From Mytilisepta virgata (lineage: Eukaryota > Mollusca > Bivalvia > Mytilida > Mytilidae), in contig CM051517.1 in NCBI GenBank assembly GCA_028015205.1, positions 57,349,455-57,413,454 on the forward strand: a DNA stretch of 64,000 bases. Reading direction: 5' to 3'. Below, piece after piece: positions 36,020-48,167 of this stretch. Both the position numbers and the translations under genes were made by a program. The notes beneath the pieces were generated by a model. That model worked only from the letters and a program-made list of their open reading frames with translations. It ran no database searches and was not told where the DNA came from. How positions within the stretch are numbered: position 1 is the stretch's first letter; every line of letters starts with the position of its first letter.

Positions 36020-37850
36020 TTATTTAATTTAATGCTTTATTTATTTATAGAGGATTGCTAACAGCCACAAGGCCACTAGTAGCTCTCCTCAACATATATA
36101 CAAAAACAACAAACAGATAAATAATAATATAAGTTAAAGACAATGACAGAGAAGAAAATAAGAGAAAGAAATAAAATTCTACAAATAGCATACATAATTA
36201 TGTTAACAACATACTATATGTTAAGTTATAAAGTGATACAAAAATATATATGAAAATATATATGTGCATGTTTATGTTTTAATTACGTGCAAAACCTCTT
36301 ACTCTTTACAAGAAATTCAAATACATTGTAAAATACTTTTAGATTATATTCTAAGGAGAGATCAACACTGCCACACAAAAGTATGTTTACGATATATTCT
36401 TTACAGTTTTTCACAAACAAACTGAAATCAACCCCAGGACACAAAATTTGTTTCAACTCACAAAATAAATCTTTTCTTAATTTATTGTAAGCAGGACATA
36501 GTAATAAATAGTGATCAGTGGTTTCCGCGGTACCCAGGTCACATCGATTACAATTTCGAAAAGGGAGTAAATTATAGTGAAATAAATGATCGTTTAAACC
36601 ACTTAGACCAAGTCGTAATCGAGTATGATAAATTTTACCAATTCCATTGCCAAATGAGAAATATTTAGGGGAAGACTCGGGAATCAAAACATTTAACAAC
36701 TTTTCCTTGAACATATTTATGGATGTAGATTCCTGTATTTCTAATGGTAAGGAATTCCAGTCTCTAATAGTGGCTGGGAGAAAGGACGATGAGAAAGCAA
36801 CAGTTCTCGATGGAGGTTGGATTATATAATGAACCCTCCGAAAATTATAATTTTGCGTGTTATGGTTCACGAGGGGATAAGTATCCCTTAAGTAATTGGG
36901 ACATTTCCCATTTTTAATCTTGTATAATAGTACGAGACGGTTAATTTTTCGTCGATCTTTCAATCGCACCAAGTTTAATTCTTTCAGAAGGTTATCGTTT
37001 TTAGTAATTTTAAACGCACCTGTAATAAGTATTGACGCACGGCGCTGAACTTTTTCCAATAGATCGGACTCGTATTTTGTACAGCTATCATAAATAACAT
37101 CAGCGTAGTCAAAGATCGGTCTAATCATTGTTTTATATAATTTTTCAAGACATATACGAGGTAGATACCGTTTAACGCGCGTCATGATATCTAGACGTTT
37201 GTGTGCCTTTTTTGACATCTCAAGGATATGAGTATGCCAAGAGAGATTTTTAGACAGATATATACCGAGATGTTTATGTTCATTAACTTCTTGTAGTTTC
37301 ACACCTTTTAGAAATAATGGTGGATAACAATGTTTAATTAACTTTTTTGAAAATATTAAAAACTTTGTTTTAGATGCATTAAACGTAATCCTCCATTGCT
37401 CTGACCATCTGCTGAGTTTTTCAAGATCAGTGTTTATCTCATTAATGTCTTGATTATTCACAATTTTTCTAAGTAGAGACGTATCATCAGCAAATAATTT
37501 CATTTCACTGCGAATATCATTATTTATATCATTCAGGTATACTAAAAACAAAAGCGGTCCAAGGATAGACCCTTGAGGAACTCCTGCAGAGATTAAATGA
37601 GTGGTAGAACTTTTACCGTTTATCACAACTTTCTGGGACCTACCACTTAAATAATCTTGAAGCCAGTTTATGACATTTCCACCCACCCCAAATTGTCGTA
37701 ATTTAAAAAGAAGTCCTTCGTGCCAGACTTTGTCAAAAGCTTTTGATATATCCAAAAACACAGCACAAACATCTTTTCCCTCATCTATACTTTTATAAAT
37801 ATTATGAGTTACATTTACCAACTGAAACAAATACACGGAAAAGTAGCCCT
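36020..37850 (-). mobile_element. 5'-truncated non-LTR retrotransposon
   Basis: The minus strand holds a long reverse-transcriptase frame followed by a short 3' region that ends in 'ctataaataaataaagc' near 36,030. The 5' side stops inside the RT domain: just above 37,836 the frame meets a stop, and no endonuclease domain is present. Truncation at the 5' end is usual for LINE copies. Confidence 0.8.
36283..37836 (-). CDS. Reverse transcriptase fragment of a LINE (517 codons open)
   Basis: Copies element RNA into DNA at the target site in intact members. Visible RT motifs: VFLDISKAFDKVWH (residues 26-39, motif A Asp), AGVPQGSILGPLLF (84-97) and KLFADDTSL (113-121, catalytic Asp pair). After the RT comes a thumb-like part and a C-terminal CCHC knuckle, C429, C432, H442 and C447 in CNRC...TDHYLLLC. 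The start given is the first non-ATG start codon (GTG) in the open frame, not a true start: the normal N-terminal endonuclease and the RT fingers are missing. The frame is otherwise free of stops, which suggests a young insertion. The family is of the jockey/CR1 grade; I cannot name the clade. Confidence 0.85.
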   Translation of the reverse strand: MYLFQLVNVTHNIYKSIDEGKDVCAVFLDISKAFDKVWHEGLLFKLRQFGVGGNVINWLQDYLSGRSQKVVINGKSSTTHLISAGVPQGSILGPLLFLVYLNDINNDIRSEMKLFADDTSLLRKIVNNQDINEINTDLEKLSRWSEQWRITFNASKTKFLIFSKKLIKHCYPPLFLKGVKLQEVNEHKHLGIYLSKNLSWHTHILEMSKKAHKRLDIMTRVKRYLPRICLEKLYKTMIRPIFDYADVIYDSCTKYESDLLEKVQRRASILITGAFKITKNDNLLKELNLVRLKDRRKINRLVLLYKIKNGKCPNYLRDTYPLVNHNTQNYNFRRVHYIIQPPSRTVAFSSSFLPATIRDWNSLPLEIQESTSINMFKEKLLNVLIPESSPKYFSFGNGIGKIYHTRLRLGLSGLNDHLFHYNLLPFRNCNRCDLGTAETTDHYLLLCPAYNKLRKDLFCELKQILCPGVDFSLFVKNCKEYIVNILLCGSVDLSLEYNLKVFYNVFEFLVKSKRFCT

Positions 37851-37984
37851 ACTCCTTTCATCGCCGTCAATATTTGTTAATTTTTTATTGGATGCTAACT
37901 GAATTTTAGAAAGGCATTTCCTTGAGTGGTGTAAAAGGGGAGCGGCGGAGGTATATGAGATTTATTTTGTAGGATTAAAACTAT

Positions 37985-38230
37985 TTTTTAGAATGAATGT
38001 TATAATAATAATAATCTTTATTTGCATAATACATCCCATGGGATCAAGCAAATACAATACAAATATCAAATACAAACAAAAGAACATCTGTACAAAAAAT
38101 GGAACACCAAAAATAACATACAAGGTACTTCAAAAGTTCAGAAGACTATATACAATATACACATCAACAGTAACGCGTATCATTTGCAAAAATGTAACCA
38201 TCTAGCTAGGTTGCATTTAGCACGAATTTT
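37985..38230 (-). mobile_element. LINE 3' tail with TAA repeat, minus strand
   Basis: Reverse reading ends in 'catgggatgtattatgcaaa', 'taaagattattattattata': a 3' end with an AATAAA-like signal and a simple-repeat tail. Confidence 0.5.
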
Positions 38231-38354
38231 ATTAACGACCGGCTGACATGTGTGCGAAATCTAACTTGACAAGGGGAAAATATGAAGAAACAATAAGTTA
38301 ACCACGAATATTAAGAACAAAAACATAACAGTTAATTCGACTCGGGGATGACAG

Positions 38355-38720
38355 TTTAATAAACTTTATTCAAAATTGCAGACAATAAACCCTTTTGGGT
38401 TACAGCAATACAAAACAAATTGTAACATTAAACAAACACAAAGTCATAATAACGTTTTAAACAGTGTCATATATCATATGCAACAAATGACACCAAAAGC
38501 CCCCTGTCCTCAGTTCCAATGACTGTTTTATGAAGTAGCCAAGTAATCCCACCTAGCTGTTCACTGCTGCTAGGATTTAATATCTTTTTTTTCAGCATCA
38601 TTTAAACAATAAAATGAATCATCGAAATATTTTTCACTAAAAGAATTTCTGCAACTATCGTTATTTTTACAATATAATCGAAAATGTTTCTCGTCCTCAA
38701 TCATGTCAATTACTATGTTT
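38355..38720 (-). mobile_element. LINE 3' tail related to the 25.8-kb copy, minus strand
   Basis: Reverse reading gives 'taacccaaaagggtttattg' and 'aataaagttta', matching 'taaccctaatgggtttttat' and 'aataaagaaagttta' at 25,780. 'ctgtcctcagttccaatgac' matches 27,420. Confidence 0.5.
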
Positions 38721-38729
38721 ATTCAATAA

Positions 38730-39225
38730 ATGCACAATTATACCCTTAAAGGTTGATGGCATACATCAAAGTCATACAGAAAATAAACAAACAAAAACAA
38801 TAAATCAAGAACAACTTAGTTGATGTACCATAAACTATGCAGTAGAAGGGTCCATTCTCCCCAGTGTTAAAAGACTTTCTAACGAATGGCAAATTATGTA
38901 AATTGCATAATTTGATATGAAGAAAGAAGTGTTTCTATTTTTATTGTTTTTATCAAAGTTATTAAATTCTGGACATATTTTATCGACTTTAGTTTCTTAA
39001 TTTTGCCGAAGATATTTATATTTAGGAAAAATGATTCTCGTCTTCTAATTCTAAATTCTATCGTTTGCACATACTGGTACATATTTAATTGTGTTGAAAA
39101 ATATGTGAGTTATGTGTTGTAGGACGGAGTTGTCTCCCATTTGTTAATGATTGTGAATGTATAAAATTATGTGTGTTCTGTAATATGCCCTCTTAGGGCC
39201 CTAATTTGGACATAAAGTATATCTA
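38730..39225. mobile_element. Two further LINE 3' tails, opposite orientations
   Basis: 38,734-38,800 reads in reverse as 'gtatgccatcaacctttaag' then 'ataattgtgcatttattg'. 39,060-39,225 reads forward as 'atatgccctcttagggccct' then 'acataaagtatatctatcta'. The parallel layout suggests one family. Confidence 0.4.
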
Positions 39226-39229
39226 TCTA

Positions 39230-39398
39230 TACGGCTTTCCCGTTTTAATCTTGCGTATCTTCCTCTTTCAATTTCTAGGAAGTGGTCACTAATTCTCATT
39301 TTGCACATTAGTCTCCTAGTTTCAAAAGTACTCTCCACAATAAATTTGTCTACAACATAATCGGTCTTAATTTGATCATATATGGATATTTGACTCAT
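39230..39398 (-). pseudogene. LINE ORF2 C-terminal fragment
   Basis: The minus frame includes CKMRISDHFLEIERGRYARL, close in pattern to KFRVSDHGLLIETGRYKK at 25.4 kb, which marks the C-terminal part of a LINE protein. It is too short to work. Confidence 0.5.
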
Positions 39399-39429
39399 AT
39401 TTTACTTTTTTCTTCTCTCGATACGCCCG

Positions 39430-39745
39430 GATTGCGATGAATTATGTCCCCTTTTTCTCTAATTAAATACCAATTTGTGTATTTAGTATTTATAGTTACA
39501 TTCTTTTAAATTCTGAACCAAGATATTCTAGATAATTAAAATGGATATCCTGATAAAAATTGCAAGGTAAAGATTTGATAATTATTTATGAAGTTATTTA
39601 AAAAAAAACATGTAAATAGAATACCAATGTAAATATAAAGATTAAGCTATATTTATATGGTACTTCACCATATTATACTTTGCATTAGATGCATATTTCG
39701 TCGAATTTATTTATTTGGAGATATCATCACAGAAATTGTGATGTA
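39430..39745. repeat. Copy of the 'gaattatgtcccc' repeat family
   Basis: Begins 'gatgaattatgtccccttt' and ends with 'gcattagatgcatatttcgt' and a hairpin ATCAC...GTGAT. Two other copies lie at 26.8 and 51.2 kb. Confidence 0.55.
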
Positions 39746-40048
39746 ATATGTATGAAAATATATGGTGACCTGTCTACTTTCTGCACATGGGACAAAATAA
39801 AATTAAAAATTGTCACTGGCGCTGGTGTCTTGCTTTGTAAACAAAATTTTTATTTTTCTTCATTTTACGCAAGAACACTTATTCATGTGTTATTTTAGCA
39901 AATTTCTGTGTCCAAATTAGAGAGATGGTTTGCAACTCAACGGTTCCCATATCGAAAGAGACGTTTGCATAAATTAACATCAAATAGTTGTAAGAGACCT
40001 TCGATTTTCACGTAGTTTGAGTTAAAGAAGTAAAATGAAGATTGATTA
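39746..40048. other. No gene seen
   Basis: AT-rich, nothing supported. Confidence 0.4.
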
Positions 40049-40211
40049 TAGCAATGTCAGTAAACACTAGGGGCGCCACTGGGCGGAAACCAGAGTTTGT
40101 TTACAGTATACTGGTCCCAAAATAGGCTGGGAAAGGTTGTAAAGAAGCGGAATCCAGTTTTCAAACAACTTCCCCCAAGACAGCGCCACCTGGCGTTTAC
40201 TGACATTGCTA
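40049..40211. mobile_element. Short MITE with matching ends and target duplication
   Basis: TAGCAATGTCAGTAAAC at the left is exactly inverted at the right end, and similarity goes further inward (gggGCGCCAC versus gtGGCGCTG). TTGATTA flanks both ends as a 7-bp duplication, or ATTGATTA as 8 bp with one base shift. The size and ends fit a hAT-type non-autonomous element. Confidence 0.75.
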
Positions 40212-40659
40212 TTGATTACTTATTTCTTGGGTTAACGATATCATGATCTTTACAAACAAATATTACATTAAATGAGTATACCCCTGGTGGCATGATATAG
40301 GGCAAGGGGTTCAAAGAAAGGGTTTTTAAAAATGGATGTAAAAAAAATGTATAAGTTGGGTGGGGTTTATAAGAAGTAAATTGGTGATTATAATAAGTTT
40401 GTTTAGCATTTTGCGTCCCCAAGGACATACAAAACAAAAATGTAAAATAATTTTAACTAACAACAAGATTATATAAATTTTGTCATCAAACGCAATTCTT
40501 CAAATCTAAACAGTTTCCAGAAAAATCAATCAAATAGAAAAAAATCGAATTTACACAATTAATGATCTGAATTGTTCTTGAATGAATGTCTGTAAGGAAA
40601 AATTCATAGAAACAGCACAAAAATGCATAGATTACCCTATATGAAAATTTTTTGTAAAG
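40212..40659. other. No gene seen
   Basis: AT-rich, nothing supported. Confidence 0.4.
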
Positions 40660-41310
40660 CGGAGAAATATGGTGATGGGGAGTCCGTCCGTCCGTCCAAC
40701 AATATGTTCCACGTTTGTGTCCGCATCTCCTCCTAAACCCCCTATTATAATTTAATGAAATTTGTCAGATTCTTTATCATAAAATGCCATAGTCCACCTC
40801 CTTTTTGGGGGTTTCTTTTTCCAAAACAAGGACTTACCAAAACACGGATTTCTTCCTTCGGAATATCTATTTTTTATCCGCAACTCCTCCTAAAGCACTC
40901 ATCATAATTTAATGAAACTTTTTCAGATTCTTAACCATATAATGCCATTGTGCACCTCCTATTTTTTTTTATTGGTGAAAATCATTTTTGATGTTTCTTT
41001 TTTCCAAAATAAGGACTTCCCAAAACATGGATTTCTTCCGTCCGACTACCTATTTTGAAACGCAACTCCTAAACCACTTATCATAATTTAATGAAGCTTT
41101 CTCAGATTCTTAACCATATAATATCATTGTGCGCCTACTATTTTGTTTATTGGTCAAAAACATTTTTGGGGTTTCTTTTTCCAAAACATGGATTTTGCCA
41201 TTGTTTTATATTTTAGGGGTAGCCATTTTTGTATCCGCAACTCATTCTAAACCACTTATTTCTAGTAAAATGGGTGATGGATTGTCTGTCCATCTGTTCA
41301 TTGTCTTTCT
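40660..41310. repeat. Tandem repeat, period about 155-180 bp, with GTCC tract
   Basis: 'ataatttaatgaa' recurs near 40,749, 40,903 and 41,085, together with 'tttctttttccaaaac' and 'gcaactcctcctaaa'. A GTCCGTCCGTCC tract lies at its left end. Confidence 0.65.
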
Positions 41311-42402
41311 ATTTTGATGTTGTTTTTGTTGGTTCCCTTACCAAATTATGGACGTTGCAAGCGGCGGGGGTATCATTTTGTGAGCTTTGGAAAATGTTAC
41401 AAAATTTATTATCCATCTTGCACCTTGTCAAAACTAAAATTAACGACATAAATGAATAATAAAGAATAAAAGAGCTAGGAAATTCATTTTTCCAAGGTTT
41501 TTACTTTCACTTTGATTCTCCAAAATAAGAAGATCGACTGCTCTGAAAAACATTGTCTTATTTCATTTCAAGTGTACTTTATTTGTAGAAAGTATTAGCT
41601 AGTCTTTCAATATTCGAAACTTATAGAGAATGTGAGTTAATTCAGTTATGAAATTAGATATAGGTTTTTTTTTGTTTTTGTTTGTGTGTTTGTTTTTGTT
41701 TTTTTTTTTGTTTACTATATGTGAGAAACACAACAGGAAAATAAAATACCATAGATTCATTTTAGTTGTTAGCGGGAGGATCATACGTCTCCATGTCCTC
41801 TTCCATTTGGGGGGCTCTTTCACTGTCTCCAAGTACACGGCACTGGGGGTGCCAAGGTAATGTGTTTTGCTACATTTGCTCCAACCACCTCGGTTGATAA
41901 ATAATGACTGTCTCCTTCAAAATATTTCCGAAAAAAATCATTATTTTTCAACAGCCGGTGAATAATTTCATGACTATCACCTCTAGGGCCGATTCTGATG
42001 CTAATGTTATATTTCCAATTTTGTAAATTAGAAATTTTTCAAAATACATTTCCAACAAAATTCTGATATGTAAAATGTGAAATATATATTAACATGAATA
42101 TAAGAGTTAAATACAATATTAAAGTTGTTTTAAATTGTCTTTGGTATAATAAAATACCTATGAAATGGCTATAAGGACATTATCCTTGGGAAATGGCTGG
42201 TGCGTAATCGAATAATAGACTTGCTACATTTAGAATGTCTATATATCTGTATGCATTGTCTATGAAAATTTTACCATCTCCCAGTTTCAACGGGAATTTT
42301 TATATTACAAGTTTAAAGTTTCGTTATCCACAATCTGGTCGAATCAATCAATTTTGATAAATATTTTTTCTGGATTAAAGTTCTTTTCTAATAATAAGTA
42401 AA
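41311..42402. other. No gene seen; T/G low-complexity run
   Basis: A T-rich run broken by G occupies about 41,665-41,712. The rest is AT-rich without a convincing frame. Confidence 0.4.
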
Positions 42403-42676
42403 TAGGGGCGTTTCCAGGATATTTGAAAGGGGGGACGTATAATAAAACTTTGGCCGAGCGGAGCGAGGTGAAAATTTTTTTTGGACCATTTTTTGCTAAA
42501 AAAAAAACATAAAATAATTGTGAAATGCACTAATGTAACGGTTCCTGACTTGAAGCATGTATATTTTATAGTAAAGGTCAGGGTTTGATCTTTTTTATGC
42601 CGAATTTTTTTTTTTTTTTTTTTTTTTGAAAACGAGGGGCGTACGCCCATTACGCCCTCACCTAGACCCGCCCCTG
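42403..42676. mobile_element. hAT-type MITE
   Basis: Ends TAGGGGCGTTTCCAGG and, in reverse, CAGGGGCGGGTCTAGG. This (C/T)AGGGGCGnnTCYAGG terminus is typical of hAT elements. Inside is 'ggccgagcggagcgaggtg' and a T run. No clear 8-bp target duplication remains. Confidence 0.6.
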
Positions 42677-43269
42677 ATAAAATTGACCGCGCGATAAATT
42701 TTCTATATACCTGAATCATCTGATCTTGAAGTAATTTTTTTAACCAATAAATTTTTATCACAGAATTCTGTCTGATTAGAATATTCTCTATGTATTAAAT
42801 AATTCGTCTAAAAAATACAATTTGTTAATGTTTTAGGCATTTATTAGACTTTACAAACAACTTCGTAATTTGGAATCATTATTAATAATCTTAACCCAAT
42901 GTTATATCATTCTCAATTTTTTCCGTATTTCCAAATGTTCTCCCTAAACCTATACTTAACTCTTACATTTATAATTCTTTTCAACTTGAACAAATTTTCA
43001 ATCCCAAGACCTCTTATGCATTTAAAATAAAGCTTTTTTTCCATCGAATCGAATAATTAGAATTGAAGCTCTACATAGGAATAGATTCGTTTCTAATAAT
43101 GTCACAACAAATTTATTTTTAGTTCTTTGGATTTCGCTGCGCCGCGCCGATTTTCCACCTTATTTTGCAAAAAAAATCGCCCCAAATTTTTCAAGAAATT
43201 AAAGATAAAAAGTGTTCGTCCACTCCCAACATTTGTTAACTAGAGGCTCAGTCCGCTGAGCCTGAAGAG
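42677..43269. other. No gene seen
   Basis: AT-rich, nothing supported. Confidence 0.4.
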
Positions 43270-44586
43270 GCTCACCTGACAAAATGCTTCTACAAACTTC
43301 CATTAATTCTTTGGTTGAATTTGCTTCAAAAGTTTCAGAGCAGATGATCAAAATATATTTTTCTCATAGGGTCCAAAGTTAAAAGTATTTCCCCCCTGGC
43401 GGCCATGTTTTTCTCAGATTTGAACATAATGAGCCAACTTTGCTTCAAAAGTTTCAGAGAAGATGATCCTTAACATATTTTCCCATAGGGTCCAATGTTA
43501 AACTATGTCCTGCGCTTGCAGCCATGTTTTTTGGCGGATCGGAAAAATTTCTGCAATCTTAGTAAAGGTCCTTCCATACATCATTCCTGTAAAGTTTGGT
43601 TAAATTTGCTCAAGTAGTTTCAGAGAAGATGAACTTTAACATGTTTTCCCATAGGATCCAATGTTAAACTATGTCCTGCGCTGGCAGAAATGTTTGACAG
43701 CAGATCGGAAAATTTTCATTAATCTCAGTCTAGGACCTTCCATACATCGTTCCTGTAAAGTTTGGTTAAATTTGCTCAAGTAGTTTCAGAGGAGATGAAC
43801 TTAAACATGTTTTCCCATAGGTTCCAATGTTAAACTATGTCCTGCGCTGGTAGCCATGTTTTACGGCGGATCGGAAAAATTTTGGCAATCTTAGTAAAGG
43901 ACCTTCCATACATCATTCCTGTAAAGTTTGGTTAAATTTGCTCAAGTAGTTTCAGGGGAGATAAACTTTAACATGTTTTCCCATAGGGTCCAATGTTAAA
44001 CTATGTCCTGCTCTGGTAGCCATGTTTTTTTGGCGGATCGGAAAAATTTCGGCATTCTTAGTATAGGACTTTCCATACATCATTCCTGTAAAGTTTGGTT
44101 AAATTTGTTCAAGTAGTTTCAGAAAAGATGAACTTTAACATGTTTTCCCATAGGGTCCAATGTTAAACTATGTCCTGCACTGGCAGCCATGTTTTACGGC
44201 GGATCGGAAAAATTTCGGCAATCTTAGTAAAGGACCTTTCATACATCATTCCTGTAAAGTTTGGTTAAATTTGCTCAAGTAGTTTCAGGGGAGATAAACT
44301 TTAACCTGTTTTCCCATAGGGTCCAATGTTAATCTATGTCCTGCTCTGGCAGCCATGTTTTTTGGTGGATCGGAAAAATTTCGGCAATCTTAGTAAGGGA
44401 CCTTCCATACATCATTCCTGTAAAGTTTCTTTAAATTTGCTCCATTGGTTTTAGAGGAGATGATCAATATGTGAAAGTTTACGGACGACGGACGACGGAC
44501 GGGGCGACGGACGACGGACGGACGGACGGACGGATGACGGACGCCAAGTGATGGCAAAAGCTCACATGGCCTTTGGCCAGGTGAGC
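43270..44586 (+). mobile_element. ACGG-tailed element with 166-bp tandem core
   Basis: 'cctgtaaagtttggttaaat' or close variants recur at 43586, 43752, 43918, 44085, 44251 and 44417, a 166-bp period. Ends are GCTCACCTG and CAGGTGAGC. The right end has an ACGG/ACGACGG tract and a terminal hairpin (AGCTCAC-a-TGGCC-TTT-GGCCA-g-GTGAGCT). Confidence 0.75.
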
Positions 44587-44694
44587 TAAAAATGAGACTT
44601 TTCTCCTAATGTTTTTCAGCATTTTAACTAAAACATTTGTGCCTGAAAAAAATTAATCCTCAAGAAAAACAAGAGGCTCACCAGAGCCTGTATC

Positions 44695-45972
44695 GCTCAC
44701 CTGGAGTCTGGTTTTCATTGGACAATTAATCAACTATTTGACCAAGTTTGTTGCAATTGGTACAACTGTTCAGTGAAAATTTATTTGACAAAAAAAGGGC
44801 AATAACTCCTAAATGGGTTTTGGGATTTCCTTTAAAATTTCAGGGTATGTAGATCTCAACATGGCAAACATTTTTCAAATTTACATTTCACTTCTATCTC
44901 AAATAGTTTTGGAGATAAATGACGAAAAATGTTAAATTTTGAAAATTTGACAAAAAAAGGGCAATAACTCCTAAATGGGTTTTTGAATTTCCTTCAAAAT
45001 TTCAGGTTAGGTAGATCTTGTCATGCTGATCAATTTTACCCCATGTAAGATTTTTTATATCTGTAACAGTTTCAAAGTTATAAGCCAAAAACAACACATG
45101 CACCCCTATATTCTATTTTTAGCTACGACGGCCATGTTTTACGTCAGATCAAAATAAATTGAGGATCGTTTGTAGAGGACATGTCATAGATCATTCCTAT
45201 TAAGTTTCAAACAAATCGGAAAAGCGGTTTCAGAGGAGAAGATTTTTGAATGAAAAAATTTTGAAAATTTGACAAAAAAAGGGCAACAACTCCTAAATGG
45301 GTTTGTGATTTCCTTTAAAATTTCAGGGTAGGTAGATCTCAACATGGCAAACATTTTTCAAATTACATTTCACTTCTATCTCAAACAGTTTTGGAGATAA
45401 ATGACAAAAAATGTTAAAATTTTGAAAATTTGACGAAAAAAGGGCAATAACTCCTAAATGGGTTTTGGAATTTCTTCAAAATTTCAGGGTAGGTAGATCT
45501 TGTCATGCTGATCAATTTTACCCCATGACAGATTTTCGATATCTGTAACGGTTTTTGAGTTATTAGCAAAAAACAGCAATTTACCCCCTATGTTCTATTT
45601 TTAGCAACAGTGGCCATGTTTTTCATCGGATCAATATAAAATGAGGATTGTTTGTGGAGGACATGTCATATATCATTCCTATGAAGCCTCAATCCAATCT
45701 GCCCAGTCGTTTCAGAGGAGAAGATTTTTGAAAATCAGCCAATCAGAAACAAGAATTGCCTCTGGAGCCCATGTTTCTTGACCAATCAGAACTAAATGAG
45801 GAAACTTTTTTGAGGACCTTCCATACACTACTCATGCAAAGTTTGGTTGGAATTGGCCGAATGGTTTCTGAGGAGAAGATGTTTGAATGAAAAGCTAACG
45901 ACGGACGGACGACGGACGGACGACGGACGCCAAGTGATGGCAAAAGCTCACCCTGGCAATAGCCAGGTGAGC
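44695..45972 (+). mobile_element. ACGG-tailed element, second copy
   Basis: Ends GCTCACCTGG and CCAGGTGAGC, exact 10-bp inverted. Inside are repeats of 'gggcaacaactcctaaatgg' type, then 'agccaatcagaaacaag', an ACGACGG tract and a terminal hairpin (AGCTCACCcTGGC-AATA-GCCAGGTGAGCT). Confidence 0.75.
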
Positions 45973-46429
45973 TAAAAAGGAATTAAAATTTCGCTCTCTC
46001 ACACCTATTTTTGCCATAAAAACCCAAAAAACAAAAACTCAATTTGCTGTGGCCTACGTTTACAGAATCTTATATTATCGATGAGTAATAACAATAAACT
46101 GTTGTATTGTGTTATATTGTCAGTATTATATTGTATGTATGCTAAATTAATTATAAATATTTACTGCAATACAGGCCCTCAGTAGGTACTTGATTGGTCA
46201 AAGTCTAAAATCTATAATATCGCGATTTTTTTTGTGTTTGTCAGACGTACCAGCGATAAAGTTAAAAATGTTAAACTAAGCTTGCGCTTTTCCAATCATT
46301 AGGTAGACTGAAATGATAAAATTAATGTTTCGTTTGATACAGATATATATAAAGGACAACAGCAAACTCAGTGTTTATAAACATGTAAAATAAAATACTA
46401 CAGAAGAAAAATATTTAACCTGATCAATA
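45973..46429. other. No gene seen
   Basis: AT-rich, nothing supported. Confidence 0.4.
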
Positions 46430-46862
46430 TTTGAATTTAGAAAACTGATAACAAAATTTAGAATAATGACCACAATTTACTAATAGAAAAGAGGAGATAT
46501 CTTAAAATACCAAGAGAAGAAAGATTATGTAAAAACTGCAAAAAAAAAATGATGATGAAATTCATTTCTTTTTATATTGTGATATTAACAGTCATTTTGA
46601 TAAATGAGAACACAAAATTTATAGATTTAAATGATATAAATAAAATTCATATATCCTCAACCCAAGATCACACATTCTGGTAAATAAGCTTGGTTCCTTT
46701 TGAAAACAGTCAATAGAGATTAGGACAGGGAACTCTTGAAAATTTACTCCACAGTGTATACATGGTATATAAGTGATCATGTTGATGTTCTTTTCATTTT
46801 GTTATGTTGTGTCACATACTATGAAATTTAGTATTATGACAATAAAGTTGAATTGAATTAAA
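46430..46862 (+). mobile_element. LINE 3' fragment
   Basis: 'aaaataccaagagaagaaag', 'gtaaaaactgcaaaaa' and 'gaaattcatttctttttata' parallel the 25.4-kb LINE piece. It ends in 'gacaataaagttgaattgaa'. Frames are broken. Confidence 0.55.
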
Positions 46863-46979
46863 ACTCTTTTTCATGAATCTCGGAAAAGGCGAATATATAA
46901 CAGTATTGGCATTCAGTTAAAAAAAACACAATGATCTTAATACTGAAAAACTTTTTTGGTTAATTCAAACGGTTTCAGC

Positions 46980-47190
46980 AGACAACTCGGGTGACCACTC
47001 TTGATACGCCAATATTATCGTGCCAAAAAATGCTGCAAAGCTCTGCCTTAGTGACCTATCCAAACGTGGGTGGTAGCCTTCACCATAAAAGGTTTGTTTT
47101 GCACGATATTTTCTGTGTGTAGCAATAACAATTACCATAAAAGACTTGTTGTATAGCCCGCGCTTTTTTACTATCCACGCTTTCGTCAAG
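46980..47190 (-). repeat. Dispersed repeat; inverse copy at 50.95-51.07 kb
   Basis: Minus-strand reading gives 'ccttttatggtgaaggctac' and 'ggtcactaaggcagagcttt', matched on the plus strand at 50,985-51,060 ('ccttttatggtgatttccat', 'gtcactaaggtggggctttg'). The minus frame is open here but interrupted in the other copy, so I do not call a gene. Confidence 0.55.
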
Positions 47191-47343
47191 ATTTGGTTAC
47201 TAACCTGTAAAGTATTTTACTACGAGAAGAAAATAGTAAACAGCAGGTGCTACAAGTTACGACAAACACAAATTTTAGTTTAAATATTAAAAATACGACG
47301 TAATACGTGCTCAATTTAAACACTTTTTGTGCAAACTATATTT

Positions 47344-47613
47344 AAAATAGCAATCCAAAGATACTAATATTAGATATAGTAAATTTATACTATGCTGTAT
47401 ACGACGCATTTCAAGGAGTTACCTCTCATCAGCAGCATTAAAACCGAAACATTTGGAAGACCAAAAACCAAACTTATTTTAAACAAGAAGTACTCATAAC
47501 CAAAAATACCGAAATAGGAAGCCAAATTTCAGCTAAGGAGATCTACCATGTGCAATACAAGGAATGAACCCTTAGTATTTCTATTATTTTTGAATTTTGC
47601 TAAATACTGGTAA
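47344..47613. repeat. Dispersed repeat, copy 1 of 3
   Basis: 'caatccaaagatactaatat' to 'gctaaatactggta'. Copies at 52,484-52,758 (nearly identical) and 52,866-53,045 (left part only). Confidence 0.85.
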
Positions 47614-48165
47614 AATGTTTGAAATTTAAATATATGATGAAATAATGAAAGATAGACTTGAAAAGAATGTACATTATAATTGTCTTGTTTGGCTGAATAT
47701 GAAATTTCATTCACATAGTTTGTAGAAAGATTAGGAATAATACCCGAAATAAGTTTTAGAAATGGTTAGAAATTTTTAAAAGTTCTGTGTCAAATATTTC
47801 TCTTGATTACCTTCAGTGCCCGTATCTATTCATTGATGACATAAATTTTATATTTTCCGATAATGACTATGTATTATATATATAAATTGTTTTGCGTTAC
47901 TATATTGGTTTCATTGCCAGACTTTACCAAATAAGGATTGACAGTAAAGTTTTACAAAGAAATTGGCCTTGGCCATTGAGAAATTCTGAAATTCTACTTT
48001 TACGATAAATACACGTAAATGACTAGTACCATGTATTGGAAAATGGTTTGCACTTAGTTTTATATATTTATATATAAATCTGTACATGATAGTATAATCG
48101 TGTCCGTTATGTAGAACAACCCTACTTCCGTGCATATGTATCGCGGAAACAGGTTACACTGTCGG
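47614..48165. other. No gene seen
   Basis: AT-rich, nothing supported. Confidence 0.4.
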
Positions 48166-48167
48166 AG

